Shown: positions 1 to 12,100 of the stretch, piece after piece | How positions within the stretch are numbered: position 1 is the stretch's first letter | How the letters are laid out: the number at the start of each line of letters is the position of its first letter | Origin: Anaeramoeba flamelloides | Taxonomy: Eukaryota > Metamonada > Anaeramoebidae | Length of the DNA stretch: 64,000 bases | Direction of reading: 5' to 3' | NCBI GenBank assembly: GCA_027625915.1 | Contig: JANTQA010000047.1 | Location: forward strand, 9,300,001 to 9,364,000 | Position numbers and translations under genes: made by a program | The notes under the pieces: model-generated | Told to the model about the DNA's origin: nothing | Seen by the model: the letters and a program-made list of their open reading frames with translations, nothing else | Databases searched by the model: none

Positions 1-1087
1 TATCAAATATCCTATTATATTTAACAAAATTGGATTCTATGCATCGAAAAAAATCTAAATATTATTTTGAAACCTAATTTTTACAAAATTTTTTCGCCTT
101 CTTTGATAAAAATTAATTTTAATAAAAATCAGAGATAAAAGTAATTTTTAAAATAGAATTGAAAAGTTTTTTAACGGTTCCACCTGAATTTTTTTTGCAT
201 ATTTCATATCATTTTCTAATCAAAAATTCAAATTAAAAATAATTTGTTTCTCTTAAAATTGGATTAATTTTGAGATAAATTATATAAGAAAAAAACCAAC
301 ATTAATACATAATGCTTATTGATAATGAATTCTTTGATATTTCTTTTCGAAAAATCTTTAACAAACAAGAAAAATAAATACTTTTTTTAAAAATTAACAA
401 CTTATTTGTTGTCAAAATTTAATCAAATTTCTCAATAAATTAGTGAATTTTTTTTTTTTTTTTTTTTCCATAATTGTGTTATTTTTTTCAGATTGGTTAG
501 ATATTTTTAAAAAGATTCATTGGAAAATCTTCAGTAGAGGAAATTATAATAATCAAATCTTCTTAATTTTTTCCAACTCTTTCCAAATATTTCAAAAAGC
601 ATCTTTCTTATTTAGTGAATAGTTTATAAAAGCAACCAAAAAAAAAAACAATTCAATTCGTTTCTTCATTAAAGAAGTTCTTTTTTAAAAAACGGATTTT
701 TTTTCAAAATCTAAAAATTGAATTTTATATTCCAAATAAAGTCTTTCAGAGAAATAAAAAGAAACATAGGAATTGAAATTACCTTGGAAATATCCCCAAA
801 GTAAAAAAAATTGGGAATAATTTTAAATCAAAAACATTCTAAATACGTAAATTTCGAATAAGTTAAACTTTGAAAAATATCGCTTACAATTGATGCTTAT
901 TTTTTATGTTAACGATTAAAATGATGAAGAAATTTTTTAAAAGAATACTTTATTTGTCTTGCTGTTCTTAAAGTTTACTATTTTAAATTTTTTATGATTA
1001 TTTATTTTTAATTTCTTTAATTTATTAACTGTTTAAATAAATTTTTTTTTTTTTTCTTTTTAAAATATTTACTTTTTGTCTGAATAG
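1..1087. other. Intron or upstream DNA of the kinase gene
   Basis: AT-rich DNA upstream of the kinase exon. I find no further kinase exon in it, so the intron ending at 1087 probably reaches beyond the left edge of the window or holds an exon too short to recognise. An open stretch after a TTTCAG at about 490 (reading DWLDIFKKIHW..., closed by a stop near 620) has no recognisable motif. Poly-T tracts lie near 450 and 1042. Confidence 0.5.
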
Positions 1088-1200
1088 CCAAACAATTTAT
1101 TAGCAAAATTTTTGTTGTTGATAGCAGCTCTAGGATGTCTGTTAAACAAGCGCTTAAGCACCCTTGGATTTTAAATCATAATCCTAAAAAAAAGAAATAA
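1088..1200 (+). CDS. Protein kinase, CaMK group, C-terminal exon
   Basis: Last exon of a serine/threonine protein kinase; the rest of the gene lies to the left. After a TAG acceptor at 1085-1087 the exon gives two bases of a split codon and 36 codons ending in TAA. The reading frame is closed by TGA just upstream, which supports a splice site here. The peptide starts KQFISKIFVVDSSSRMSVKQ and goes on ALKHPWI. This is kinase subdomains X-XI: the conserved Arg of DSSSR contacts the APE glutamate in kinases, and LKHPWI is typical of CaMK, CHK2 and DAPK relatives. The tail is short and basic (NHNPKKKK), with no calmodulin-binding extension in this exon. Base composition is clearly less AT-rich than the flanks. 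The family is clear; the subfamily cannot be decided from 37 residues. Confidence 0.82.
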
Positions 1201-3001
1201 TTTATAAAATAATTACATTACAAGTAATATTAAATATTTGATTTTGACGAAAAAAAAACAAGAAAAAAATCCAAACAATGATTACGATTAATTTTTTGTG
1301 ATCAAATAATATTTAAATAAGTTAGGATCTTTCTCCTTGAAACTATAATAAATTTTTTATTTAGTCGTTTTTAAATTTCTTTTTTTTTTTTTTTTTGAAC
1401 ACAAAAGAAATTGAAAAAAAATATACAAGTAAAGAAAATAATTTTTAACAAAAATCTAGTCTATTTAACGAAAAAAAAAACAATAAAAAAAATCCATTAT
1501 ATTATTAGCAAATCAAATAAAAAAACATATTTCTTGTTGAAACCAAATTCTTTTGACAATTTTAAAATAAAAATTTTTAAAAATGAAAAACCTTTAAACG
1601 AAAAACTTTGATCAATTTGCTTGGAAAGAATTTAAATGGATACAATTTTATAGATTTCATTTTAGATAATTCACATATTTTTTTTCATAAAAACATTTTT
1701 CAGAATTTAGCATCTAATTGAAAATTAAATTAATTTTTTAAGAGTTAGAGAATTACTGAGTATGGCTAATAGTTTGAAATTTCTGATTCTGAAAAAGTGG
1801 TTTCTGTGATTTTCAAAAATGTGAAAATTGAAAGAAAAAAGGTAGAATCCTATTTAATAATTTTAAAAAAAAATTGAGAAACTCAACAATATTTTTAAAT
1901 ATCAGAATGGATTTTAGAAATATTTTTTTAATCTAATGACCTTTTTATATTTTAAAAAATAACTTACAAAAAATTTAAACTTTTGAAAATTAATGTCTTT
2001 TTTATCTAAAAAATTTACACTAATTAGAATTTAATCAATTTTTTCAATATTTTCTCTGTTTCAATTTTTATAATCGAATTTGAATGAATTAAAGAGTATT
2101 TAGCAAAATTTTGTTTTTTAAATTTCTTGATCCTTGATAAATTGGTAAAAAATCTCCAATTTACTTTTTCAGATTATAACGGTTAGGGTGAAAATTGGTA
2201 AAATTTTTTAGTAATTTTTGAACTTTGACTCTTTGATCTGAAATTCAAAGGGTTGTCTTCAAAAAATAGATAATAAAACCTAAAATTCTACTTTTTTTGA
2301 ATAATGTTGAGGTATTTATTTTTTTTTGATTCAAATCATTTTCTGGCTATCCCAAAAATTAACAACAATTCCAAAACCCCCAAAAATAAATTATAAATTG
2401 AAAAACAAACCAAACTGAAAAAAGATTAACAAAGACTTGAAATCTTAAAAAACAAAATTAAACCATATAATATTGTTAATTATATAACACCACAAAAGAG
2501 TGCTTCTAAATTTTTCGTACAAAGTTGTAAATATTTATCTTTTTTAAAATAAGAATTTTTCTTTGAAGTGATTTGCGTTTTTTTTTTTTTCTTCCGAAAA
2601 TGTTAATTCCAAACTCAACAATAATTTATGGATAATTAATTAAGAAAATATATTGACAATGTTAAGTTTTATGTTCAAATTAAAAAAAATATTTAATTTA
2701 TGTGAAAGAAAATGATGTTAATATTAAAAATATCATAATCTGAAATAACCCAAGAAAACCTTGCGCTTATTGTTGGTAATATTATCAAAATAAATGCTGA
2801 TAATACATTGGTTGTGTAGGAAATGTAATGTATATAATCAAAACAATTATATTGATTATATGGTCATTTTCTGAAAATTCAATTTCTCTTAAATATATAA
2901 AATAAAATTTGGTAAAATAATTTTTATTTTTCAATACGATAATTTTTAATAATATAAAATAAAAAAAGATTTCATCATTTAATTATAGAGTTGAACTTCA
3001 T
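1201..3001. other. Intergenic, AT-rich
   Basis: No gene is supported. A TTG-initiated low-complexity frame at 1411-1611 is lysine/asparagine-rich and looks like composition noise. A short frame at 2739-2819 (SEITQENLALIVGNI..., then a stop) has more protein-like composition than its surroundings and might be an exon relic, but it has no recognised homologue. Confidence 0.4.
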
Positions 3002-5961
3002 TTAATAAATTGGTTCATAAGTATAATCATCATTAATTTTTGTCCTGCCAGTTGCTAATAAAATTAGATCAACTAACCACCAAATACCAATACCCCCAAT
3101 TGTAAAAAATTTACCACACCCTAAGCCGGTGTGGCCAAGATAGAACCGATCAGCTCCAAAAATACCTAAAAATGAAGATAAAAGAAAACTAGTAGAGAAT
3201 TCTTTCCCATTGTATCTTTCGCATTTAACATTCTTTAACAGAAAATTTCTTTCCCCATAGCATTCAATATCATCAACAACCTCACATAACGCTGTTATTG
3301 TTGATGGTTCTTCATCCCACTTACTGCCATATTCATCACAGCTTTCATATTCAACCTCAAATAATGATTTGGAAACTTTACCACCTTCTAAATAGCATTT
3401 ATAAAATTCTGGTGGTCTTTTGTTATTTATTGGATTTAAAATAATTATATAAAAGCAAATAAAAATAAATTAAATAACAACTAATTAAGCCTAAAGGCAA
3501 TTTTCTTGAAGTTTTCCCCTTTTTATTCGGAAAATCGATAGACTTTCCAAATTAACATAAATACAGAGAAGGGATAACGGTGGTTTTCCAGAATTTAAAA
3601 GAAAATTTATTGATTTTTTTTTTTATTTTTTTATTTTTTTATTAAGGAGAAGCGATTCAACAAAATTACCTCCTGTTTGCCGTTAGGTTTTACAGAATTT
3701 AAAAGAATGGAGTAAAATCATAGATTTTATTCAATTCTTTTGAATTCTGGAAAAGCTAGACACTCTATGGCACTTGATGGCACTTCCAGAAACTCTAAAA
3801 AAATTATTGATTTTTTAACCAATAGGAAAATCTAAAAACATTTTCATTTATTTTTTTTAATTTAGTTTCATAAATGATATTTTTTTTCTTTTATTCTAAT
3901 ATTTTATCTATTTTTCTTCTAATTTTTTTTCTAATTTGATAAATTTCTTAATTTACTCCATTCCTTTGATAAATAAATAAACCAAATAAAAAAACATCAT
4001 TTCTGAACAATTTTAATAAACTATTTCCCATATAAACAAATATTTTTGAAATTAGGATAGAAATTTCTCAAATTTTATAATTTGTTTAAAGTATAATTAG
4101 AATTGAATATTGTTTTATTTATGATTTTCACCGGCTGCTTATTAAGGGAATAAAATTTTTAATGTTTTTTTTTTTTTTTTTGAATAAAGAAAGAAATAAT
4201 TTTTCATTATCCAAAAAATTTATAAAATTTTATTAGAACAGTTTTTTATTTTTATCAAACTGATTCTCACTAATTTTTTAAAAAATAGAACTTCTTAATG
4301 TTTTGAAATTTTTGTTAAAAATTCTATTTTATAAAACATATGAACTGTATCACATTGTTTTTTTTTTTCTTTATTTAATTAATTTTTCAAATCAGATAAA
4401 AAGATTTTAATTAATAGAACAATAATAAAATAATTAAATTAGAATAAAAATCAAATTAACCATTGTGGAAAAAAAGTTAAACAAGGTTTTTAATTGGGAA
4501 CATTACTAAAAACGAAAAATAAGATCAATTAAAAAAAGAATAAATAAATAAATAAACACAAAAGGAAGTATTCAACACAATAACAGTTTTTATAATACTA
4601 TCTTTTTGTATGGTTTTTTTTTTGATTGATCAATTATTAAAAATTTGTTGAAAAAATTGAGTATTTTTGAGGATCTCCAAAACCACACCCACTATTTCGT
4701 TATGAAAGTAATTTGAATTGTATTTGTTGGGTTGATTGTAAATAATATAATGGATTATTATTTGAAGCTAATTGGTTTCTTCTTTTAATTGATTTTACTT
4801 TTAGTTTTCATTAATGTGCCAATTAAAAACCGTTTTTCGCTTTTTTTCCCTGTTTCACTTTTTTTCCACAACGGTAAATACTTTTTAAAACTTATAGGCT
4901 TTAACTTTTTGAAAATTGCTGTACGAGAATTCTTCATTAATAGTTTCAAAAGGAAATCTCTATTATGATTCTTAAAAATGAGGAAACTTATTTTACAACT
5001 AAGATTTTAATCTTAAATGGTTAAAATTTTTCATCTCATTATCTTTTTTGTTTTTGGTTTATTATTTCTGTTGTTGTACAGTTATCGCTCTGAACGAAAA
5101 AAAACAAAAGAGAATTAATCTATAATAACATTATTCATAAGAGGCTTCTAAGATGAAAATGGGCTCACTAAAGTTTGGTGATCTCTTGGAATCAAAATTC
5201 AGAGTAAATGAAAAAACAAAAAATTCAAGTGAATTAAATATTTTTTCCATTTAAAAATGAAATACTTATATTAGAAGCATTTTTAAGACAATACTGTACT
5301 GTTGTTTTAAATTTTAAATTTTATCTTCATTTTTTTGTGTCCATTATAATTTAATTTCTCTTGGCTATTTATTTTAAATTGTTCAAAGTTAAAATGTTCC
5401 CAATCGAATGAAATTTTTTTTTAAACAAGATAAGAAATAATTTCGATCGTAACTGCAATTAGTTTAATCACACATTAACTAAAAGGGTGATCACAAATAT
5501 CCGAGAAATATACAATTTTGGATTTGTTTTATTGAGATCACTTTGGGAGTATGAATGCCTGTTTGTTTTTTTTCAAAAAAAAAAGAGTTTTTTGGAATCA
5601 TTTTTTTTCTTTTGTTAAAGGAAATTTCTTGAGTGAACAGAAATGTGTTGAAAGATTTTTGAAACACTCCCTCAGACATTTTTCTTTTGAAATTCCGCTT
5701 TTATCAAAAAAAAAAAAAAAAAAAGAAAAAAAGAGTAGGAAAAAGGAAGAAAAGAAAAGTTTACACATTTTCACATTTAATGAGCGCAGTGTTTGGATCA
5801 TATGAAGAATAGTTGGTGTTGCTCTGTGCGATAATTGTGTCTGTAAATATTATGTGTTCCTCACCAACAAAAGAAACTTGTTTTTTACTTAAGGTATCAC
5901 ATTCAATTGTCTTGAGGAGAAGTAAACACAAAAATAAGAGAATGTGCTTTGTTTTTATCAT
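3002..5961 (-). CDS. TM2D2: TM2 domain-containing protein 2 (two exons)
   Basis: Small secretory-pathway membrane protein of the TM2D family. Exon 1 is 5765-5961 (ATG at 5961) and exon 2 is 3002-3416. The intron (3417-5764) has a GTAAAC donor and an AAAAG acceptor, and joining phase 2 to phase 1 makes the Val codon of CENVPPEF. Product 203 aa; human TM2D2 is 214. Residues 1-21 form a signal peptide (MIKTKHILLFLCLLLL). A Cys-rich luminal region follows with IKC..PPEFYKC, CEVVDDIECYG and KCERYNGKEF. The TM2 domain is at about 146-195: helix SFLLSSFLGIFG, the DRFYLGHTGLG loop, then GIGIWWLVDLILLATG. The HTG loop, IWW and the short tyrosine-ending tail fit TM2D2 better than TM2D1 or TM2D3. In animals the family (fly almondex, amaretto, biscotti) acts in Notch signalling; its protist role is unknown. 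The stop is TAA at 3002-3004. Confidence 0.93.
3655..3800. repeat. Palindromic module P1 in the TM2D2 intron
   Basis: Inverted-repeat module: a GAATTTAAAAGAAT arm, a centre with AAAATCATAGATTTTA, then ATTCTTTTGAATTCTGG and AAAAGCT, followed by the short tail GACACTCTATGGCACTTGATG. The same arms and tail recur near 7.3, 7.5, 7.9, 21.1, 60.4 and 61.7 kb. It lies inside the TM2D2 intron, so the primary transcript would contain the hairpin. Confidence 0.65.
3801..5764. other. Remainder of the TM2D2 intron
   Basis: About 2 kb of AT-rich intron with homopolymer T and A tracts. No gene is recognised on either strand; the frames around 5491-5805 are low-complexity and overlap exon 1 or run through an A/G-rich tract. 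Confidence 0.45.
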
Positions 5962-7080
5962 TGGTAAATAGAAACAAAAATAAGGAGAAGAATGAAAATA
6001 ATGAATTTAAAGTTAAGGACTACATTTTCAAAAAGTTAAAACAGGTGAAATTTTTAATAAAAACGTCCTTGAAATAGTTCTATAATCTCAGATAAATTTA
6101 ACCAATGAGAATTTCTTTGACAAAAATGGGAAAATTTCAAAATTGTTCGTTTTTAAGATCGATCCATAATTTTATTTTACAATCTGGAAAGTTCATTTTC
6201 AAATCTAGAAACACATAACTATTTCCTAATCTGTTCTAAATTGTTTTTTAGTTTCTTTTACAAGTTTGAAATGTTTTCAAATTTGAAATTGTACTTGAAA
6301 ATCCCTTAAAGTTAATTCTTTTTTAAAATATTCCATTTAGCATTTATTTGAAATTTTTTTTTTTGTTTTGTGTTTTTTATTTAGCTTTAAAATTTGATAT
6401 TTTTTTATCCAGTTTCTTGAGAAGGAAAATTTTTTTTGATAAATAAAAGTAAAATAACATAATAAAAAAACACCATCAATGGTTGAAACGTAGTCCTGAT
6501 GAAGAGTTCGAAAAAATGAATCATTTTTATGCTTTTTTAAGGTTTCCATTCTAAATGTCAAACAATAGAATGAACCAATAAGATTCATTTTATAGAATAT
6601 ATGGACGTCTTGAGAGAAACAGATTCCTAACATAAAACATAAATACCATCAGTTAATCTTGGTTGAAGTTCATTAGATCTTTTATTGATAGATTCAAACA
6701 TTTATTATTTTTTGGTGGTATGTAAATAATCTGACCTTGTTATTTACAAAAAAAATTTTAAAATAACCCTTGTTTTTTTTTTTTTTTGTTTTTTTAGGAT
6801 TGAGATTAATTTGTTTAGGAAGAATGGTACCTTTTTTTCAAGAGTTATAATTTTTCAAAAAGTGCAATAACATCACTGAATTTTGCCCAATACTTTTTTT
6901 TGCTACTAACTTTTAAAAACAATATTTTTTTATTTGATCATTTCATTGGACTTTAGATCGTACGATTCACAATTGACCCTCAATATTTTTTTTAACTTTT
7001 CAAAAAAAATGAAATAGTTTTATATTAGTAAAAAATTTCGTCTTTTTTGTTTTTTGTAATTTAAGGAAGTAGTTGTAAAG
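5962..7080. other. Intergenic upstream of TM2D2
   Basis: Presumed promoter side of TM2D2 (transcribed leftward). A 98-codon minus-strand frame at 6337-6633 starts from an alternative codon, is F/K-rich and has no recognisable domain, so I do not call it a gene. No repeat family member is seen. Confidence 0.4.
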
Positions 7081-7084
7081 TCCT

Positions 7085-8015
7085 ATTATTTACCTTTAGG
7101 TTTTTTATAATTTTTGAAATAAACAGAAAATTTTTGAAATTTTCGGTTTATTCGAAAAATAAAAAAAAACCTGTGACACCACTTTTCGTTAGGTTTTTTT
7201 TTATTTTTTGTTTCGAAAATCTATTGATTTTCTAATCAAAATAAAAAATATAAAAAAACAAAAAAAAAAAAAAATACAATGTTAGCTTTTCAGTATTTAA
7301 AAGAATCGATTAAAATAAAAGATTTTAATTTTTTTGTTTCAAATTCTTTAAAAGTTAACCAATTGGTGGAATTTTCACCTTGTTTTTTTTGTTAATTTAG
7401 AAATTAAAAGTAAATTAAATAAATTTTTGGTCGATTTATTAGAGTAAAATAAAATCTAACTTGGTATTAACTTTTATTGAATTTAAAAGAATCGTATAAA
7501 ATCAAAGATTTTATAGATTTTTTATTGAATTCTGAAAATCCACCTTTAACTTTTCTTGTGTTTTCTGTTTGTTTGTATAAATAACATATTTTGGTTAAGT
7601 TTTTCTGAGTTTTCTATTTATTTGTAAAATCAATAGATTTTCGTTAGGTTTTTTTTACTTTTCGAAATAAACCGAAAATTTATTAAAATTTTATGTTTAT
7701 TTAAAAAAGTAAAAAAAACCTAGAACACTTCACAGATAAATCCGAAAAAACCTCAAGAAAACCTAGAATACTTAACAAATAAAACAGAAAACCTCAAGAA
7801 AAATGCATTTAGGTTTTTTTTAATTCCAGAAATAAAAATAAAATATCTTAGATTCCCTTCTAATTTTTAAAATTAAAAAAAAAAAAAACACTGTTAGCTT
7901 TTCCATTATTTAAAAGAATTATGTAAAATCAAATATTTTTCTACATTTTTTTGAATTCTGTAGAAGCTAGACACTTTATAGTACTCAATAGTATTTGATT
8001 GCACTTCCCCAATTA
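7085..8015. repeat. Cluster of palindromic modules P1 and P2
   Basis: At least five modules in under 1 kb. P2 units (AGGTTTTTT..AATAAACCGAAAATTT..AAATTTTCGGTTTATT..AAAAACCT type) lie at about 7097-7172 and 7642-7728. P1 units (AGCTTTTCC..GAATTTAAAAGAAT..AAAATCAAAGATTTT..GAATTCTG..AAGCT type) lie at about 7278-7365, 7465-7545 and 7885-7972; the last is followed by the GACACT..TACT..GCACTT tail. Each unit is a self-complementary stem of roughly 70-90 bp. The arrangement looks like repeated insertion or recombination of hairpin-forming elements, not simple tandem copying. Confidence 0.65.
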
Positions 8016-9183
8016 CCAAATCCAAATACAGAATTTTTTAAATGGAATTGGCCTTTTTTGGTCTACTTGAATAATAAAGATAATAAATCTTGTTTATTAA
8101 AAAAATTAGTAATATTGTTTCAAATAATAAAAAAGTATTTTTTAATTTAGAAATCAAAATATTTCGATTATTTTCATAGGCTGGGTATTTCCATAGATAA
8201 TGAACAAAATACTCAATTGATTTTCTACATTTTTCAACTTTTTAGACAATTAACAAAATTACGATTTATTTTAACGCGATAAATAAGGCTATACTTTTAA
8301 ATGATTGATAGAAAATCTTAAATTTATATCAAAATCGATGTCTTTCCATTTTAAATATTTTCCATTGTTAGTTTTTCTGTATTTAAAGAAATATGTAGAC
8401 AATTTTGTAAATATAGCAATTTTTTTCTATTTAGCAAATTAAAAAAAAGTAAAAAACGGTTTTCCAAAATTAAAAAGATTAGATAAAAGGCTTTAAGTTC
8501 TTCCATTTCTTTTATATTTGTGAAAAGATAAGGAAACTTCCAATTTAGGATATTTGTTAATGAATTCATTCAACAATTAACAAGTTTTGTATCTAATTCT
8601 TTTACTCTTTTTTATGATCAATTAATTTTTTCAGATTCTTTTTCTCTAAAGGGAAGAATATTGATCAATTTATCATAACATATAAGTTTTTACTTTGAGT
8701 TTTTTAATATTACTTTCTCATCTTGACACTTTTTAAAAATAAACATGTGGTTTATTATCTTTTTGTTTGGTATGGTAACTATAAAGATAGACTCTATTAA
8801 AATAACAAGTTAACAGGATTAATTTTTAAACTTTACTATTGAAATTGCAATTTCAAAAATTGAAAAGTAACATATTTTACAATTTATTCTTCGTAAAATT
8901 AAAATCGTGATAACTCAAATAAATTAACCCTAAGGGTATTTTCTGAATTCTTTTCGAGAGTTCTGAGATTTGCTATTTTTCTTTATATTTCAATCATCAA
9001 ATAGTAATAAAATATATTTAATTGTCAAATTTTGAACAAAAATAATTGTAAAGTACTGTATTGAATCTTCAATAATAATCAGTTGTTAATTTTTTGGTTG
9101 AAAATATTTTTATTTTTTTATTTAATGAAATTAAAAATAATGTCAATATTATGAGTATTACATTTTTTATTTTTAAAAAAATA
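8016..9183. other. Intergenic, downstream of the E2F-like gene
   Basis: AT-rich DNA with no supported gene. A P1-like half arm (TTAGTTTTTCTGTATTTAAAG) lies near 8365. A 72-codon minus-strand frame at 8351-8569 shows no domain. Confidence 0.4.
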
Positions 9184-12100
9184 TTATTTTAAATTTTCAT
9201 CTTCGGAATTTTGTTCCTGATTATTAATATTGTTTTTTATAATATTGTTGTTGTTATCATTATTATTATTCGTTTTATATAATGTGGAATTATTGTCTAT
9301 TGGTTGTTTTTTTTCTTCGATATCTGAGGATTCAGATGATTCTTCCTCTGACGAATAAAAATTTTCACCGGGATTTGGAGGAACATACATGGAATTGTTT
9401 TTTTCATTAAGCTCCATTAAATTCATTGAATTCATATTGTACATAAAGGGTGGTGGCGACATTTGTAAAAAGGATAGTGGTGATGATATTTGTCCTGAAT
9501 ATAATGGAGATAAAATTTTATCTCCCTTTGAATACATTTCATTGCGTTCGTTATCAAAATTGAAGTCAGAATTTAAATCTATAATCAAATTTAATACAAT
9601 TAAAAAAATACAAAAAAAAAAAATTGTTAAAGAATCAAAAGAAAAATTTAAATAAAAAAATAAAATTAAAAAAAAATTAAAAACAAAACAATAAAAATAA
9701 CAATAAAAATAAAACCACAAATAAAAATATTAATATAAATGCCGATATCTTAAAAAAGATATTCAAAAAAGTTTTAAAAAGTTATAATAAAACAGTCTAT
9801 GTATTTTTTTTTAAAACTCAAACTTTTAATTTGTAAAAATTCAAGTATATAATTCCCCATAACTGCCTATAAGAAAGAGATTAGAACATTTAAAAGTTTA
9901 GAATAGTATTGTATCCACTGTGGAAAGATTTTGGGAAACCATTAGTTATTAGGCAAAGTTTGAAAATTTTCTGATCTTCTAATTTTCAATTTAATTTGGG
10001 TAAAATAGGAAGCATTTTACTAATAAATTCCACTTTAAAAATGTAATTTAAAGTTATTTTAGAAGAGTTTAACAAATTTTTTTGCGACGTTTTTAAATCT
10101 CATAAATCCCAAAAGATCGCCGCGCTCAAGGATTTACGACATTGGAAAATTAATTTGGTTCAAGGAAACAAATTAATTGTTCAATAGACGGCAAAGAAAA
10201 AAGCCCTTCAATATTCCCTTAAAGGTTGGAAATTGAATGAATTCCCTTTCTTTGCTTTATAAACAATGTCGAAAACTAAACAGCATTTTTGGTTTTGGTT
10301 CGATTGAAATGAATATCATTTTTTAAAAAAATAAAAAACGTTTGGTATCTTTTTTCAAAGTCAAAAGAGAGAAAAGAGAAGAAACCATTTATAAAGAGTT
10401 TAAAAAGTGAGAAAAAAATTATATTTTTACAAATTTAAGAAATTCGAAAAAAAAAAAAAAAACATTTTTTTTTGCTTCGTCAAGTCAAGAAATTTTGGAG
10501 GAATGTTCAAAATCAGTTACTGCTAAGAACACATATTAGATATATGTGGATTTTATGTTTGATCGTTTTTCAGATGTTTCTTGACAAACCCGGAATAAAA
10601 GAGAAAATTGAGACTATTTAAAAAGTTGGAGGATCTAGTTTGTCTCTGTAAAATTTAAACCAAGTTTTGTCCTTCAATGACGAAAATGTAAAATTTAACT
10701 TCAATGTTTTCGTTAACCCCATTTGAGAGAAAAAGATCTTTTGAAGAGCAAGTTATTCATATTACCATTAAAAAATAACAAATTTAGTTTTACTTGTTTT
10801 GGTTTGTTTATTTCCGTTTGTTTGTTTTTTATTGTTTTAGAGTTAGATCTCGAGTTTAAAAAATAAATAGCATCCCATATTGTTTCGTTTGTTCAAAAAT
10901 CACCAGTTATAATTCCTAGTTTTGGTTCTCCTTTCAGACTCAAAATAATGATATTGTTCTAGTGCTAAGATTATATTAATTGTTGTTCTTAGAACTCCCC
11001 AATATCATCTTATATCACTTCGAGCAATATCATATTTCTCGTTCTTCCAGGCCAAACTCGTAACACAACAACGTGATTGTTTCCAAATCAAAACAATAAA
11101 GACAGATATTAATTTTAATTAATATCTCATTCGGTACTAAAATTTAAGATGTTGTGGGGACGATACACACAATCAATCAAGTCTTGACACCTCTTTAATA
11201 AATGTTGGTTCAGCATTATTAATAGGTGATGTGTTTAAAAGTTTTTTGATTCTATAAATTTAAAAGAAAATTTTAACGTTTTTATGATGATATTCCTTTT
11301 TTTTTTGATTATGTTAAGGGTCTTTTATTTATTTTTGTTCTTATAAAACTTAAATCTTTTTTATTTTTTTAATTTATTTTAGAAAAAAAAAAATCTTTTT
11401 TAATTTTATTCCATTCAAAAAAGCAACTTTTTCACAATTTCAAAATTTTCAATTTTCTCAGTTTTTGGATTCTGTGATTGTCACAAATTAAACAAAAATT
11501 GTACGAAAAACCTTTTTAAAAAACCAACATTTGGATTCCTTTTTTTTAAGAATTCGTAATCGCAATAAAAAATTATTCATGAAAATTGCAGTCCTTTTTA
11601 CAGATATTTATATCTACTTTGATCAGAAATTTTTTTTAAATATTCCATTCACTTTGAAATTCAAATTTTTCAAACGAAAAGAAGTTTATGAATCTTGGTA
11701 AAATAGAATACGAATTTTTTTTTTCAAGTCAATTAAAAATTAAAAAAATCATTTTGCACTAATCCTAGTAAATTGTACATTCTGATACTACTACCATTTT
11801 TTTTTGGTGTTTTTAAAATTATTTTTTTTTGTCACAGTTAGTTCCACTTTTAAAACACAAACTGAAAAGAAATTTAAGGCACAAGAAAAATCTCAAAATA
11901 AGGCACAAAATTCAAATTTGAGTAAAATAATTTGAGAAAAAAAAAATTCCAGAAAATGAGCCTTAATATGTGATTTTTTTGTGTCTTAAATATCGTTGAA
12001 AGTTTATGCCTTAAAAGTGGAACTGACTGTAATAGAATTTGATCGTTAAAAGTTATTTTCAAAAAATTTTTTTCCCAAAGATTACTCAAAGATTACCCTA

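Noticed and set aside
1411-1611. 66-codon lysine-rich frame
   Set aside because: Starts from TTG, low complexity, no splice context or homologue.
5551-5805. Opposed 62-84 codon frames around 5.5-5.8 kb
   Set aside because: They run through an A/G-rich tract and overlap exon 1 of TM2D2; composition noise without domains.
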